A stretch of 64,000 nt of DNA from Vitis vinifera (lineage: Eukaryota; Streptophyta; Magnoliopsida; Vitales; Vitaceae). The stretch is taken from contig NC_081812.1 of NCBI RefSeq assembly GCF_030704535.1, forward strand, positions 18,175,501 through 18,239,500, given 5' to 3'. A program made the translations under genes and the position numbers. This document shows positions 47,901 through 59,494 of the stretch, one piece after another. Position 1 is the stretch's first letter. Every line of letters begins with the position of its first letter. The notes under the pieces are model-generated. The model searched no databases. It was not told the DNA's origin and worked only from the letters and a program-made list of their open reading frames with translations.

Positions 47901-48202
47901 GGAGGTATGTCAGCTTGTGTTGGCATTCTTTTGTGATTACTTTGGGCGTTAGAAATCTTCTTTATCTAGTGAATATTACTCTTATGATGCAGTTGAAAGC
48001 CGAGAGTGAGGAAGCAACCAAAAGATTTGAGACCATTGTGAGGTTAATGAATGAAGAAATTGTGCGTTTTCAAGAACAGAAAACACTGGATATGGGCCTT
48101 GCTTTCCATGAATTTGCAAAGGGACAGGCTCGTCTGGCAAATGGCATTGCAGATGCCTGGCGAAGCCTTATTCCCAAACTTGAATCTTGCTCTCCCGCAT
48201 GA
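38979..48202 (+). CDS. SNX1: Sorting nexin 1 (PX-BAR, retromer-associated)
   Basis: Ten coding exons: 38979-39122, 40601-40736, 41559-41692, 44744-44818, 46182-46341, 46491-46624, 46760-46828, 47067-47146, 47844-47904, 47993-48202; 400 residues against 402 in Arabidopsis SNX1. All junctions are GT-AG and phases close. The PX domain (about 22-140) has the phosphoinositide-binding RRYSDF (63-68) and PPLPEKS loop. The BAR domain fills the C-terminal half, including HYIFELENHLAEAQKHAYRL, LGQSLSDFGKAVKILGACEG and the end GQARLANGIADAWRSLIPKL. SNX1 binds PI3P on endosomes, shapes tubules with SNX2, and recycles cargo such as PIN2; it is also linked to CLASP and microtubules. Intron 3 (41693-44743) is the largest and holds repeats and a LINE tail. 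Confidence 0.96.
42860..44230. repeat. Repeat-rich core of SNX1 intron 3
   Basis: Two zones of repeated words: 42870-43290 (GGTTGGCTGGTTGGGTTTAG, GGCCTGATCCAACC and similar) and 43520-44215 (TTGGGTTTGTGTTATGTC, AAATAGGTTATG, GACCTATTTATTAAATAGGT). The second surrounds the LINE tail, so the LINE seems to have inserted into an older repeat. Class unknown. Confidence 0.45.
43795..43976 (+). mobile_element. 5'-truncated LINE tail in SNX1 intron 3
   Basis: The sequence GCCTTGTATACCCCCTGTAT, followed by a CTTTTTGCCTC stretch, TATGAATTCTGTGCTTACTT and a poly-A run (43963-43974), has the form of plant L1-type LINE 3' ends, sense to the host gene. Only about 180 bases remain, so the 5' boundary is approximate. 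I could not fix a target duplication. Confidence 0.6.
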
Positions 48203-50019
48203 GCACATGAATCTCAAAATCAGAGAGAAGACTTGTTTATCTCTGCGAGTCTTTAAATGGAGGCGAGGCTCTTGCTTTGTAAAAAACCGCCGATGCTTGG
48301 GAGTGAGTTATGCAATTGTGGATGCGAAATGAAGTTTAGGGTTTCCCCCACCCTTCTCTTTCCTTTATATAACATGTACAAAACACTAGGCTGAGTGAAA
48401 AAGTTGGTTCAAAATCTTGTGGAAAATCATTTACAGGGCAAAACTGGACATGTGTTTCTTATACTTACTGGTCCATTTCCACATAGAAATCTGTATTTAA
48501 TGGTTGAACATACCTTTTTATTTTGCCGACTCTTTTTCAATGTTGGTTTCCCATGCAAGTTAATCTGAAATTGTTATGAATCTTGAAATTTTGTGAGAAT
48601 AATCTGACTATATTAGCTGTTCTTATAGCATCCTGCTCAGTTATCAAAAGTTGCGTTGGCAGCATTTTATGGTTGGAATTACAGAAAGACCAACAGGGAA
48701 GACGATGAGCATAAGAGAAAACGGGTGGGCTTAAGCTTTTATAAGACTCTGATTAATTGCATCTTGATGCGGTCCTTTGTGGGCAAGTGGGATCGCAGCC
48801 TTCAGATTCTGACTCAACAGGAATCAACTCTAGGCACCTGATCATCGCACCCCATTTTAAGATTTGGTCATTTGGAGCCCCTCAATCTAACAGTGGCACG
48901 GACTCTGCTCGGTAACTGTATAATGTTTTGAAAACCGATATCTGTACGAAAACTAAAATATTTTTAATCTATTTTTTTATTTTAAAAATAATTTTTATAT
49001 AGTGCTTTATTTTTATATATTTATAATTGTTTTTAGAAATATTTAAAAGATATTTTCTAAAAATACTTTATTTTCTATTTTTAAAACAAAAAATTATCCT
49101 TTTTCCTTGTAAATAATTACTAGACTGGCTGTATTGTTCTCCAATGCCAAATGAAATTTGCACTACAATGTGAAGCTATTGAATTATGTCAAATTGGTCT
49201 ACTTTTATCTAAAATTACAGACAGTTTTTTATTGTCTAAGAATTATTATTATTATTATTATTATTATTATTGTTATTCTTTTATATAAATTCTTTTAATA
49301 ATTTTTTTTATTTAGAGGAATTTATAAAAAAATAATATTTTTTCAAATCATTCCCATTTATGGGTATGAAACATAGGTCATATTTGATTTATAAGAATAA
49401 AGAGGAGGAATGAAAATCTTATTTATATTCTATTTCGTTTTGATATTTGAGTAACTCAAGTAACCACGATAATGAAGTGAAAAATGATTTCAAACAAAAT
49501 AAAATCTCACTTATAAATGAAATTTAATTCATCTTTAATAGAAGATATTTTGATTCCTTTGGTGTAAATTATTTTTTAAAAAAAATTTTTGCAAAATAAA
49601 AAACTAAAAACCTATTTACATAATTTATTTAAAAAAATAATTTTTTATTTTATAAAAAATATATAAATTCAATTTATATAATATAAATTAAATTTAATTC
49701 AAATCTTATTAAAAATAAAAATAATTTTATAATTAAAAATAAATATAAATAATAATATTATAATAAATCACAAATTATATATTTTTATAAATATTATAAA
49801 TATACGAATACTATTATCCTAATAGAAATATAATTAATTTATTTTGTCAAAAACTTTTTCTCAGTTGACACGACATGGAAATGATGGAGTTGGAAAGGTT
49901 CATCTCCACCTCAAATGTATGCCACCTGGGAAGACCAAAAGCCTATCCGATCTAATCCAAATTCCAAAATCAAATTCTCTCTTTTCAGACTGTGGTGACT
50001 GGTGAGAAGGGGTATCACC
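48203..50019 (+). other. SNX1 3'UTR, AT-rich spacer and promoter of the next gene
   Basis: 48203 to about 48560 looks like the SNX1 3'UTR. 48950-49860 is AT-rich with a (TTA)n run at about 49242-49271. 49870-50019 is GC-balanced and is probably the promoter and leader of the plastid-protein gene. Confidence 0.4.
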
Positions 50020-51994
50020 ATGGCCACTGCGGTAAGGCTAATATTCCATCCGACACGTGCAGCTTCCCACGTGCATCTCTCTCTACCTCACTCACTCTCC
50101 CATACACTGGTGTTCATCAATGGGAACAAAACCCGGTCGTCCAAGCTCACTGAAATTGCCTCCCACCGGCACCTCATGCCTGTTCCAAAAGCATCACCGG
50201 AAAGTGGGAGCATTGTGCCAGGGGAGGAGGAGGGAGTCTCCCTTGGAACCATGAAACTGCCTTCCGATACCGATATTCCCAGATTCGAATCCTTGCTTTT
50301 CCAGGTATATAATTCCACGGTTTCTACCCTACATTCTCTCACTCATTTACTGATATAAAATGCCATTTTCTTTTAAAATTAATCTCAACTATTTATAATC
50401 ATACATATTTTGTATACTATTTGAATTAATACTAGTACCACCATCAACATAGCTGGAATAGCTCAGTTGGCTAGAGCGTGTGGCTGTTAACCACAAGGTC
50501 AGAGGTTCAAGCCCTCTTTCTAGCGTTAATTTTTAGTCTACTGGACCTACACTAGGACCCAGTGTTTGGAACTACATTAAGACCGAGCGTCATCCTCGGC
50601 ACCAACACTTAACCTTCCTATGTTCAACTAGGCTCACTGCCCTTATTAGATTAAGACTTCTTAGTATTTTTTTGTCGAATCTGTGTCTTCAACAATCAGA
50701 ATTGGACAAAAAACAAAACCAACAAATGACATCATGATAAATACATTGAACACAGTTTCTTTTGATAACATCTAAAAGGAAAACAAGAAACAAGATAAAC
50801 TTGATCGAAGCAGCAGCTTCCCTCCAGCACATTCCATTGAAGTTTAGTTTTATTTTAATATTTTTCCTTTGTGTTGATCCTTTTTCTCATTGGTATTGTA
50901 ACAGTGGGCAAACAGTCTTTGCCAAGGAGCTAATCTGCCGCTTCCTGTGCCTCTCAAGGTCGGTCACTTTGTACCAACTCTTTAATTATAAACAAATGAT
51001 TTCGATGCTACTGATACAAGAAGCACCATTTTCAAAGATTCTACTGTCAAGACACTTAAAATGAACGAGACTTGCCTAGATGAATCAGCCCAAAGGTCAA
51101 AAGCCAACAATTGATGCATCATAGCTAGAATCTGAGAGCATCTCTGAAGAAGTTTTCTTTTCCTTCATCTATTAAAGGACCATAATACAATCATTATAGA
51201 ATTTATACATATGTATAATCTTAGGTGGGAGCAATTACTTTTGTTCCTCATCTACATATGTATATAGTAATGACCTTATTCTGAGAAGCAGTATAAATCC
51301 TACAATTCACGGCTAGCCTGGGTGACCATTGGGAAACGACACAAGTTTCTGGATAAACTGGCTAGTGATAGGTTAGAAAAGAAAAGAGAAATTCATGGCT
51401 GCTAGTCATTTTCACTTTCAGTATCATTAACTCATCATGATTGTCCTTTACTCATGGCATTGAATTCATTTTTTTGATATGCCATGGATGCAGTAGAATC
51501 CATGCTTAACATACTATTGGTTTCAAGGACTGATGTGTCATAGCTCTGTAATATAAAAAATTCTGAGGGAATCATCCTAATTTCTAGCTGCTAATTGTCA
51601 CTGGATCTGTCTTGATCGGAGGGATTCATACAAGGCACAGTTTTCTTGTTACTAACGTTATTTGGTGTAGACAGGACCAGTGTTATTGTGGACGACAATG
51701 CTAGCTGATTACACTCTCCTGATTGGTCTTAATGGAAGGTTCTGAATTTTGATTGAACAGGTGGACAGAATACAAGGTGGAGCTAGATTGGGCTTCATTA
51801 CAATTGGAGATGGGAAGACTGAAGTACTGGTTTACATAGATTGCTTGGTTTTTCCTGCAACTGATGGGTCCGGTCCAACTTTTCGAGCTATAAGGAATGG
51901 ACCCTTGAAAGATCTGTCCCCTCCTGGTGAACCTAGAATCATGAGGAGTCTCCTGCAAGCCCTCAAAAAGTCAGTTGAAATTGCGAGAGTTTGA
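50020..51994 (+). CDS. Conserved plastid-targeted protein of unknown function (possibly DUF7148)
   Basis: Three exons: 50020-50304, 50905-50958, 51761-51994; 190 residues, all GT-AG, phase 0 at both joins. The first roughly 45 residues are rich in S, T, H and R with few acids (MATAVRLIFHPTRAASHVHL), a likely chloroplast transit peptide. The mature part runs VSLGTMKLPSDTDIPRFES, LLFQWANSLCQGANLPLPVP, then VDRIQGGARLGFITIGDG, VYIDCLVFPATDGSGPTF and SLLQALKKSVEIARV. I recognise it as a conserved land-plant protein of unknown function; the DUF number is from memory. Exon 2 (18 codons) lies just inside the segment duplicated downstream. A tRNA-Asn gene sits in intron 1. The chosen ATG is the first in frame. 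Confidence 0.85.
50452..50525 (+). tRNA. trnN-GUU: tRNA-Asn (GTT)
   Basis: 74 bases folding as a full cloverleaf: acceptor GCTGGAA/TTCTAGC with one G-U pair, D-arm GCTC...GAGC, anticodon stem TGTGG/CCACA with loop CTGTTAA (anticodon GTT at 50486-50488), T-arm AGAGG/CCTCT, discriminator G. A T5 run at 50530-50534 serves as the pol III terminator. No intron, no encoded CCA. It differs slightly from the usual plant nuclear tRNA-Asn in the T-stem but keeps pairing, so it is probably functional. Confidence 0.96.
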
Positions 51995-52695
51995 GAGGAC
52001 ATATGGTTTGAGATGTAATGATATAAGTTTTTGTTTAAAATTTTTATTTCACAAACAGGACATTCAGCCTGACCAACAAAGATTGGTTTTCGGGGGACAT
52101 TATTGTTGTGTAATTTACTCATTTAATTTTCTTCACTTATGGCTTAATATCCTCGGGTTCTGTTTGCTTGTGTTCTGGTTAATATTACAAACAACATCAA
52201 GTAATCTGATGTATGATATGATGCAAAAGATTTTCTACATGCTGGACAGGATCTGTGAAACAGACATTCTTCTATATTCTGGATGAATCTTATGCCCTCT
52301 TTCTTCAATATTATATAAATAGTTAATAAGGAAATGAGAGGGACATTGTGAATCTCTCACATTTGTCTCATCTGTAATACATAGGTTTCCTCACTTAACA
52401 AGGATGGGGTTATAAGCTGGTCTTTTAACAAAGGACACACTAAAAAACTAAATATTAGGATGCTCACATGGTTCAGTTGGTTTTTTCCCTTATAATAAAG
52501 AGCAAGTGTTTGCTGGGCTTCCAACTAAGCACACACTTAAAAACAAGAATGATACTGACAGTGACATATTTGTCTATAAAGTTGCTTGAATATGCCATCC
52601 AAATTCTAATATTATTTGCTTCCTTTGTTTAAGTATGCTGGCTAACCATAAATAGGAACTTGGTCCTGACATCTTTGTTTGGATTTTGTGAGGAA

Positions 52696-55600
52696 ATGGA
52701 GAAAGCAGCAGAGGTAGTAGTAAGATTTGGCAACGAGGAAGAAGATGGTTATGATGCAGTTGTGGTGGGGTCTGGATATGGTGGTTCAGTTGCTGCTTGT
52801 CGGATGTCAATGGCAGGAATTAAAGTGTGCTTGGTTGAGAAAGGCCGGAGATGGGAAGCTAAGGATTTTCCAACTAACAGTTTAAAGATCATATCAGATG
52901 CGAGGATTGAAAAGAAGAGCTTGGGCATGAGCTTTGGTCCAAAAGATGCTTTGTTTCAGGTTATATTCTTCAATTTTTGCTCGTCTTATGCTGTTGCTTT
53001 GGTGAACTGAACATAAATTGTAGACTTCAAAGAGTAGGTTGAAAGTAATGAACCCGGGTAAAATTAGAAGCTGATTCAAACAAAAGAATATTGCAAGCTA
53101 CTCCTCTGGTTTTCTTCATCATCTAACTACAATTCAATCATCTAAATTTTACTTTAGTTTCTTCAAATAAAAGAAGTGCATTTTATTTATTCATGTAGCT
53201 GGTGAAGGAAAATGGGTGACAATTTGCCATTATCTTCATGCATGTTTTAAGAATATCAGCATGTCAGCACTGTTGTGGAGGTATATATTATATATTCGAA
53301 TCTGATTGATGGAAATATAGGTGTATGAACAAGATGATTCTCTAGCGGCAGTGGCCTGTGGACTCGGTGGAGGTTCACTAGTGAATGCAGGGGTGATGAT
53401 TCCAACCCCAATTCGTGCAAGAAGGAGTTCCAAATGGCCAAAGGAATGGGAAGAAGATTGGGAAATCTGTGAAGCTTCTGCTTCAGCCATGCTGAGAATA
53501 CAAAGCATTCCTGTCAAATTTCCTATTGCCAAAACCATGGAAGAGATAGCTGAACGAGAGATTGAAGAAAGTTTCCAAAGGCCAATGAAGCTAAGCGTCA
53601 ATTTCAGTCATGAAGAACAACAATTGGATTCAATGAAGCCAAAACAGATGGGGAGCTGTTTAGCCTGTGGAAATTGTCTTTCTGGCTGTCCTTATAATGC
53701 CAAAAACTCTACAGACAAAAATTACATCGATCTGGCGGTTCAGGCACATTTTCCTCTGCCTTATATTCTTTAAGTTTGCGTATTTGTTGAGTGAAAATTT
53801 TGACATCCCATGACAATTGCTCTGTTAGTCTTATATGGTATACTGAGGTGCAATTCCATAGATTGTAAACCAATAATATACCATTCATGGTTACTATTTT
53901 TTGGTAACATTTCATTTTGTTAAGGATGGATCTTTACCTCCAAATGCTATGCATGACATCATGGAGCAATTGTCCAAATGTGCTCTTATATATCCTTCTT
54001 TCTTTTCTTTCTTTCTCTTTTTTTTTTCCTTGGACTAAAATCAAAATCTGCAATCATGCAGGCTGGATGCACTGTCAAAACAGGATGCCAGGTTTGGTTT
54101 GTGGTAAAGAACCTAGATGATATTGGCGAAGAAGAAGGAAGAATTAGTAGAAAGACAAGAAGAAGATGGCTTGTATTCTTCAATGAAACTGAATATGTAC
54201 CCTCTGATTTTGTGATCCTTTCAGGTATGGAAGAGAGGAGAGTAGCCACCTTTTTAGAAGCCCATTTGAAAATTGTTATCAAGTCCTAAACATTTTGTTT
54301 GCATTGCTGCAGCTGGAGTTTTTGGCACCACTGAGATACTATTCCAATCACAAATGAGAGGACTGAAACTTTCAGAAAGGCTTGGTTCTGGATTTAGCTG
54401 TAATGGGAATACTGTTGCTTATGTTGCTGGAAGCCCAGCACCCTTGGGTGCCTATGGACTAGACAGTGAACAATTGTCGAAGATATCTTTTCAGGAACGG
54501 CCAGGACCAGCTATATCTTCATCTTACACTTCTTCTTTGGGGTTCACAATCCAGGTTGAAGCCTTCTATTCAATTAAGATCACACTTTCACTTTTTTTCC
54601 CATACGAGTTTGTTATTCATGTCAAAGTTGGTAAATTACCAGTAGGGTTGAGATTTCTGTGTCTGTTATCTGTCGGAGCATTTACTGGGGACATGGATAT
54701 TAAACTAAAAATGGTTTCTAAGGCTCAGATGCAGCTTCTGTAGCCATGGAACTGAAATATTGTTCTAAAACTTCTATGATATTTCTCACCAAGTCCAACA
54801 TGCGTGGGTGGTTGGAGGCTCACTTAGCAGTTAGCACAACAAAGAAACCTTCCCCCCCTTTTTTTTCCCTCAAAATTTTGGATTATAATTCAATTAGTTT
54901 GCCCATGTATAATCACATACCAGAACCAGTCTTACTAGCGCAAACAAGTAAATCACTCTCACGTGCTCTCATATTATAAATTCTTCCAGTGCTAATTATT
55001 CTGTCTTTTGCCAGGGTGCGGTGCTTCCAAAGGCTTTTCCATACCTGCTATTCAAAGGGATCACAACATATGGATGGCCACCCGGCTACTGGCTCTTACA
55101 TGGGATTATTGACAAGATTAAACATATATTAGGTCTAAAGTACAGCCAGGCCATGGTACTTAATGCAATGGGATACGATGAGAGTGATGGAAAAATTACA
55201 ATAGAAAAGGAAACAAATAAAATCTGCTTTAGTCCACCTCATGATCCTTTACTCCCACGAAAAATTAAGGCATTTCAAAAGCTTACCAGGAAATTAGGGG
55301 GAGTCCTCTTTATGTCAAGGTACCGAAGCACGTCAGTTCATCTCTTAGGTGGGTGCAATGCATCCTCGCATCCCTCAGATGGGGTTTGCAATCCCAATGG
55401 TCAGGTTTTTGATCCAAAGTTTCCTACTTCGGTGCACTCAGGCCTCTATGTTTGTGATGCTTCATTGATTCCATGTTCTGTTGGTGTAAATCCTTGTCTT
55501 ACAATTGCTACAGCTGCCGAGCATGTTAGTAATCATCTTGTGCAAGATGTTCTAAAAAACAAAACCAGAAAAGGCATAGAATTTCTGGGTAAAACTGTGG

Positions 55601-58403
55601 AACGAAAGCCTAGTTTGATTCCCCATTGGAAGTTAGACAGCATCATGGAACCAACTGTTGTGATAAAAGAAACCATGAGAGGGTATGTGGGGGGTATGCC
55701 ATGCTCAGCCCACCTCAAAATGAAGATGAACTGTTGGAATCAGAATGTATTTAATGAGCCCTGTCAAGTTTTGGGTGAGTCTCATCCACTTCTAAGAGGA
55801 AAAGTTGGTGGCTATGTTGTATTTAGATCTGTGGAGAAGGATAAATTACATGTTATAGATGGGGATGTTGATATGTGTGGAGTAGATTATAGAACACCTT
55901 ATACACAGTATATGTGCTATCGTCTCCTCCTTTCAGGATCTTCTGGTTCAAGGTATGATAAACTTTTCGTTTGAATTTATATTTTTCTTTCCATTTTTAG
56001 TTTTAGAACAAGGAACTAAGAAAATTCAATTTTGATCAGATATATTCTTGAAGGTAGGAAGATAATGAATCCTTATCTCTTTGCATTATATGCATGGACG
56101 GAGTCAATGACAATGCATGTGACATTCAAAAAAGTTGCTAAGAACAGTTCAACAGATCAAATGATGATTTTAAGAGGGGAACTTTGTATTTCAACGACAG
56201 AGCTTTTGAAGAGTTTGATAAGCCTGGAAGGAAACAGGAAAGGAAAATTTATCCGTCTTTTCTTACAGAGTCTTTTCAGAACCTATATCACACAAGTACC
56301 ACGAGGAAATCATGGGGACTTCCCCATGTCTCATCTTTACCGGAGACCTTATCCAGACAGTACACTTCATGATATAAAAACAGGTATTCATAAACTTAAG
56401 CCTGCTGTTCAAGAGTTTGAGAATTCAAATAAACTCAGAGCTGCCATGATTCATTCTACTCCATTTTGATAGTTTCATGAATCATAAAAGCATAATTGAG
56501 CGATGGGTAGTAATTGGTATTGTATTACATGAATTTAAGAGAAGAAATTTGAGAGTAATACTCGTGAAACTTTCTTTTAGTTTAATAGAAGATTCTCTGA
56601 AGTGTTATTACCAAATACTTCTAAGAAAACATTCATCTTTAATCAATACAGAAGTATGCTTGATGCAGGAGCTAATTGGATCACAAAGCATGTGAAATGA
56701 ATCTGTCTATATGTTTCTTTTTAATATGCTACTTAATGTTTCAATTATATAGGAGATGGATTCATCATCAGTTGCAGACAATGGAAGTGTGGTCAAAATC
56801 CATGGGTGCCTGAAGAAGAAAGGAAACGAAATCCAGTTCTCCTTGTTAATGGACATTCTACTGAGAGTTACTATCTACCAACAGAACCTAATGATTTGAT
56901 TAGAACTTTACTAGAAGAAGGGCACGAAACGTGGCTACTGCAAACAAGATTACACCCATTAAATCCTTCAAACAACTTCACGATTGAAGATATTGGAAGA
57001 TTTGATATCCCTGCTGGTAAAAAAGGGAACTCTTCTTTATTTCAGATTGTTTACAACCTAATAAAATATTTCTGCAAGTTTTTTGCACTTATTTTTTCCT
57101 TCTTTTGGCAGCTATTGGTAAGATCCTTGAGTTACACGGGCTGTCTGCGAAGATACATTTAGTTGCTCATTGTGTTGGAGGCTTAGCCATTCACATTGCT
57201 CTAATGGGCGGCCATGTAACTGCAAACCATTTAGCTTCCCTATCTTGCACCAACTCCTCAATGTTCTTCAAGATTACTGTTTCATCTAGAGTGAAAATGT
57301 GTCTTCCTCTCATCCCTGTAAGCATCTTCTTCTCCCTATTTTAGAGTGACAGGTTTGGAGATTCAGGAGGGGTGGGGGTGGGGGTTGGTTGTTGGGGGTG
57401 GTATTTAAGATTATTTTGAACTAAGGAAATTAAAATCATGGTAGTTGCTTAATCGACAGGTTGGGTATGATTAATGGCTCTATGAATTTCAGAAATGCTT
57501 AATTGACTAGGTAGATATGATTAAGGTTCTAGGAACTCAGGGAGAACTTTTGCCATGATTTGAGTGCTTAATATTTCCAGCTAATTAAGAGAGGCCTGCA
57601 CTATGGTTTACCATTGTCTCATATCATTTCTTTCTGGTTTTGAGCTAAAAGTTAATTTAAATGGGATCAATCTGCAGATATCAATGCTGATACTGGGCAA
57701 GAACAAAATCCTACCTATCTTCAAAACAATGAAGGCCACTCCAAGGCAACAGCTCCTGAAATCCATTGCCCAGTTTATCCCACGGTGTGAGAGATGTACT
57801 TGCGATGAATGTGAGGTCTTTTCTGGAATATTTGGAAATACATTCTGGCATGAAAATGTAAGCCCCAGCATGCACCACTGGTTAAACAAAGTAAATTTAC
57901 CAAGGCTTCCCATGGCAGCTTTTCCTCACCTCAGAAAAATCTGCAACAATGGTTTTATCGTGGACAGCAATGGAAAAAACTCATATTTGACACATCCTGA
58001 GAGAATGGCGCTCCCAACGCTTTATATTTCTGGCGGAAAGAGCCTGCTTGTGACTCCTCAGACCTCTTTTCTTGCTAACAAGTACATGATGTTGCACCAG
58101 CCTGGTTTTAGACATGAAAGGGTTGTTGTGGAAGGCTTTGGACATTCAGACCTATTGATTGGAGAAGAGTCTTACAAGAAAGTCTTTCCTCACATTTTAT
58201 CTCATTTGAGATTAGCTGAAGATGGAAGAAGAAATGGTGGAGTCAGTGCTGAAGGTCTGAAGTGCAGTAAAGAGGCTTTGGATTGGGGTGATGATCCATC
58301 ATATGAGGCTGGATGTGAGGGGTTTTGGACTTGGGTTTCTCCTTCAGTTAATGTTTGGTTGTTTCTGGCCTTGACAGTATTGCTACTTTCATTTTATATA
58401 TAA
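52696..58403 (+). CDS. GMC-type FAD oxidoreductase fused to an alpha/beta-hydrolase (copy A)
   Basis: Nine exons: 52696-52959, 53321-53743, 54062-54224, 54313-54554, 55015-55952, 56040-56383, 56753-57016, 57112-57317, 57678-58403; 1189 residues. Oxidase half: Rossmann GSGYGG (25-30), GLGGGSLVNAG (102-112), a CX2CX2CX3CP motif (C201, C204, C207, C211), HLLGGC (from H473) and GVNPCLTIATAAEH with N523-P524, the cholesterol-oxidase-like active-site region. A middle domain (about 580-790, YVGGMPC through LHDIKT) is unassigned. Hydrolase half: VLLVNGHS, AHCVGG with Cys900 at the nucleophile elbow, GFGHSDLL with His1104. A C-terminal hydrophobic helix (about 1172-1189) suggests tail anchoring. Similar fusions exist in bacteria and plants, annotated loosely as cholesterol oxidase; the substrate is unknown. 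Intron 2 is GC-AG. All other joins are GT-AG with closing phases. Confidence 0.92.
53744..54061 (+). other. GC-AG intron 2 of copy A
   Basis: The exon ends GCGGTTCAG and the intron begins GCACAT. A GT three codons' worth earlier (GCG|GTTCAG) would remove two residues (VQ) from a conserved helix (LAVQAG, equivalent to LAEKAG-type sequence in relatives), so the GC donor is preferred. The acceptor is ATCATGCAG at 54053-54061. Copy B has the same arrangement at 62588-62906. Confidence 0.65.
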
Positions 58404-58995
58404 TTTTCGTAGGTTGATAAAGAAAACCGAGGCAAAAACAAAAAGAAATAAATTTTCAATCATTGGTAGAGAGAAAAGGAATAAACAAAACTCCTGCCAT
58501 ACTAAGCCAATTATTTGAATCCAGCAGAGTTGAGAGGAGGTCTTTGTGTGCTTGGATTGGTTTCTTCTTCAAACATTCTGTCTTGAAACAAGAAGAATCG
58601 AACAAAAAACAGTAACAAGTGACACTATCAATAAATAAATTGAACACAGTTTCTAATGCTAACATCTAAAAGGACAACAAGAATTAGGACTGTTGTATCT
58701 CCATAGGTGTATATTGAGTTTTTTGGGGTCATGTATTGTATGTTGAATGGATGATGACATTTGTTTTTAAGAGAAGGAGAAATTATTCGTGTTCTTTAAG
58801 GTTTGTATTCTTTAAAACATAGATTTTATGTACTGAGAGCGGACTTGGCTGAGATTGTATTATCTAGAACACGAACTTTCCAATTCCCTTCAAGGACAAC
58901 CTGCTCGAAGCAGCAGCTTCCCTCTACCTCTAGTACATTCCATTGAATTTTAGTTTTATTTCAATACTTTTCATTTTTGTTGATCCTTTTTCTCA

Positions 58996-59046
58996 TCAGA
59001 ATCGTTTTGCCACGGAGCTAATCTACCGCTTCCTGTGCCTTTCAAG
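58996..59046 (+). pseudogene. Orphan duplicate of exon 2 of the plastid-protein gene
   Basis: TTTTGCCACGGAGCTAATCT and the following CCGCTTCCTGTGCC match exon 2 (50905-50958). A deletion removes the 3' splice site and the first codons (TGGGCAAACAG), while the donor side (CAAGGTTG) survives. Exons 1 and 3 are missing near this copy, so it is a dead by-product of the segmental duplication. Confidence 0.85.
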
Positions 59047-59494
59047 GTTGACCACTTTGTGGCCGCCGCTCTTTAATTATAAACATATGATTTTGTTTGC
59101 TACTAACTCCAGAAACCCCATTTTCTAGGATTCTATTGTCAAAGCACTTAAAATAAATGAGACTTGCCTAGATGAATCAGCCAAAAGGTCAAACTGTGGA
59201 CCAGAAACGGTCATGGAGAGCCAACAGTAGATGCACACCACCTAGAATCTGAATCTGAAATATTTTCTGAGTGCATCCTCGAGAAATTTTCTTTTGACTT
59301 TTCCTTCATCTATAATTAAACCAGCTGATCGCCTCTCCTAATTTGTCTGAAAGCAAGGTACTGAATTTAAATTGGGCAGTAAAACATAATGGCTGACTGG
59401 TTCCAATTACAAACAACATTAACTAGTTTGACTATTGGGATGATGCAAAAGATTTTCAACTTGCTGGATAATGCGTGTGAACAGACATTGTGTG

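Noticed and set aside
53236-53601. 121-codon minus-strand frame, also seen at 62068-62442
   Set aside because: Conserved only because it is antisense to exon 2 of the duplicated oxidoreductase genes.
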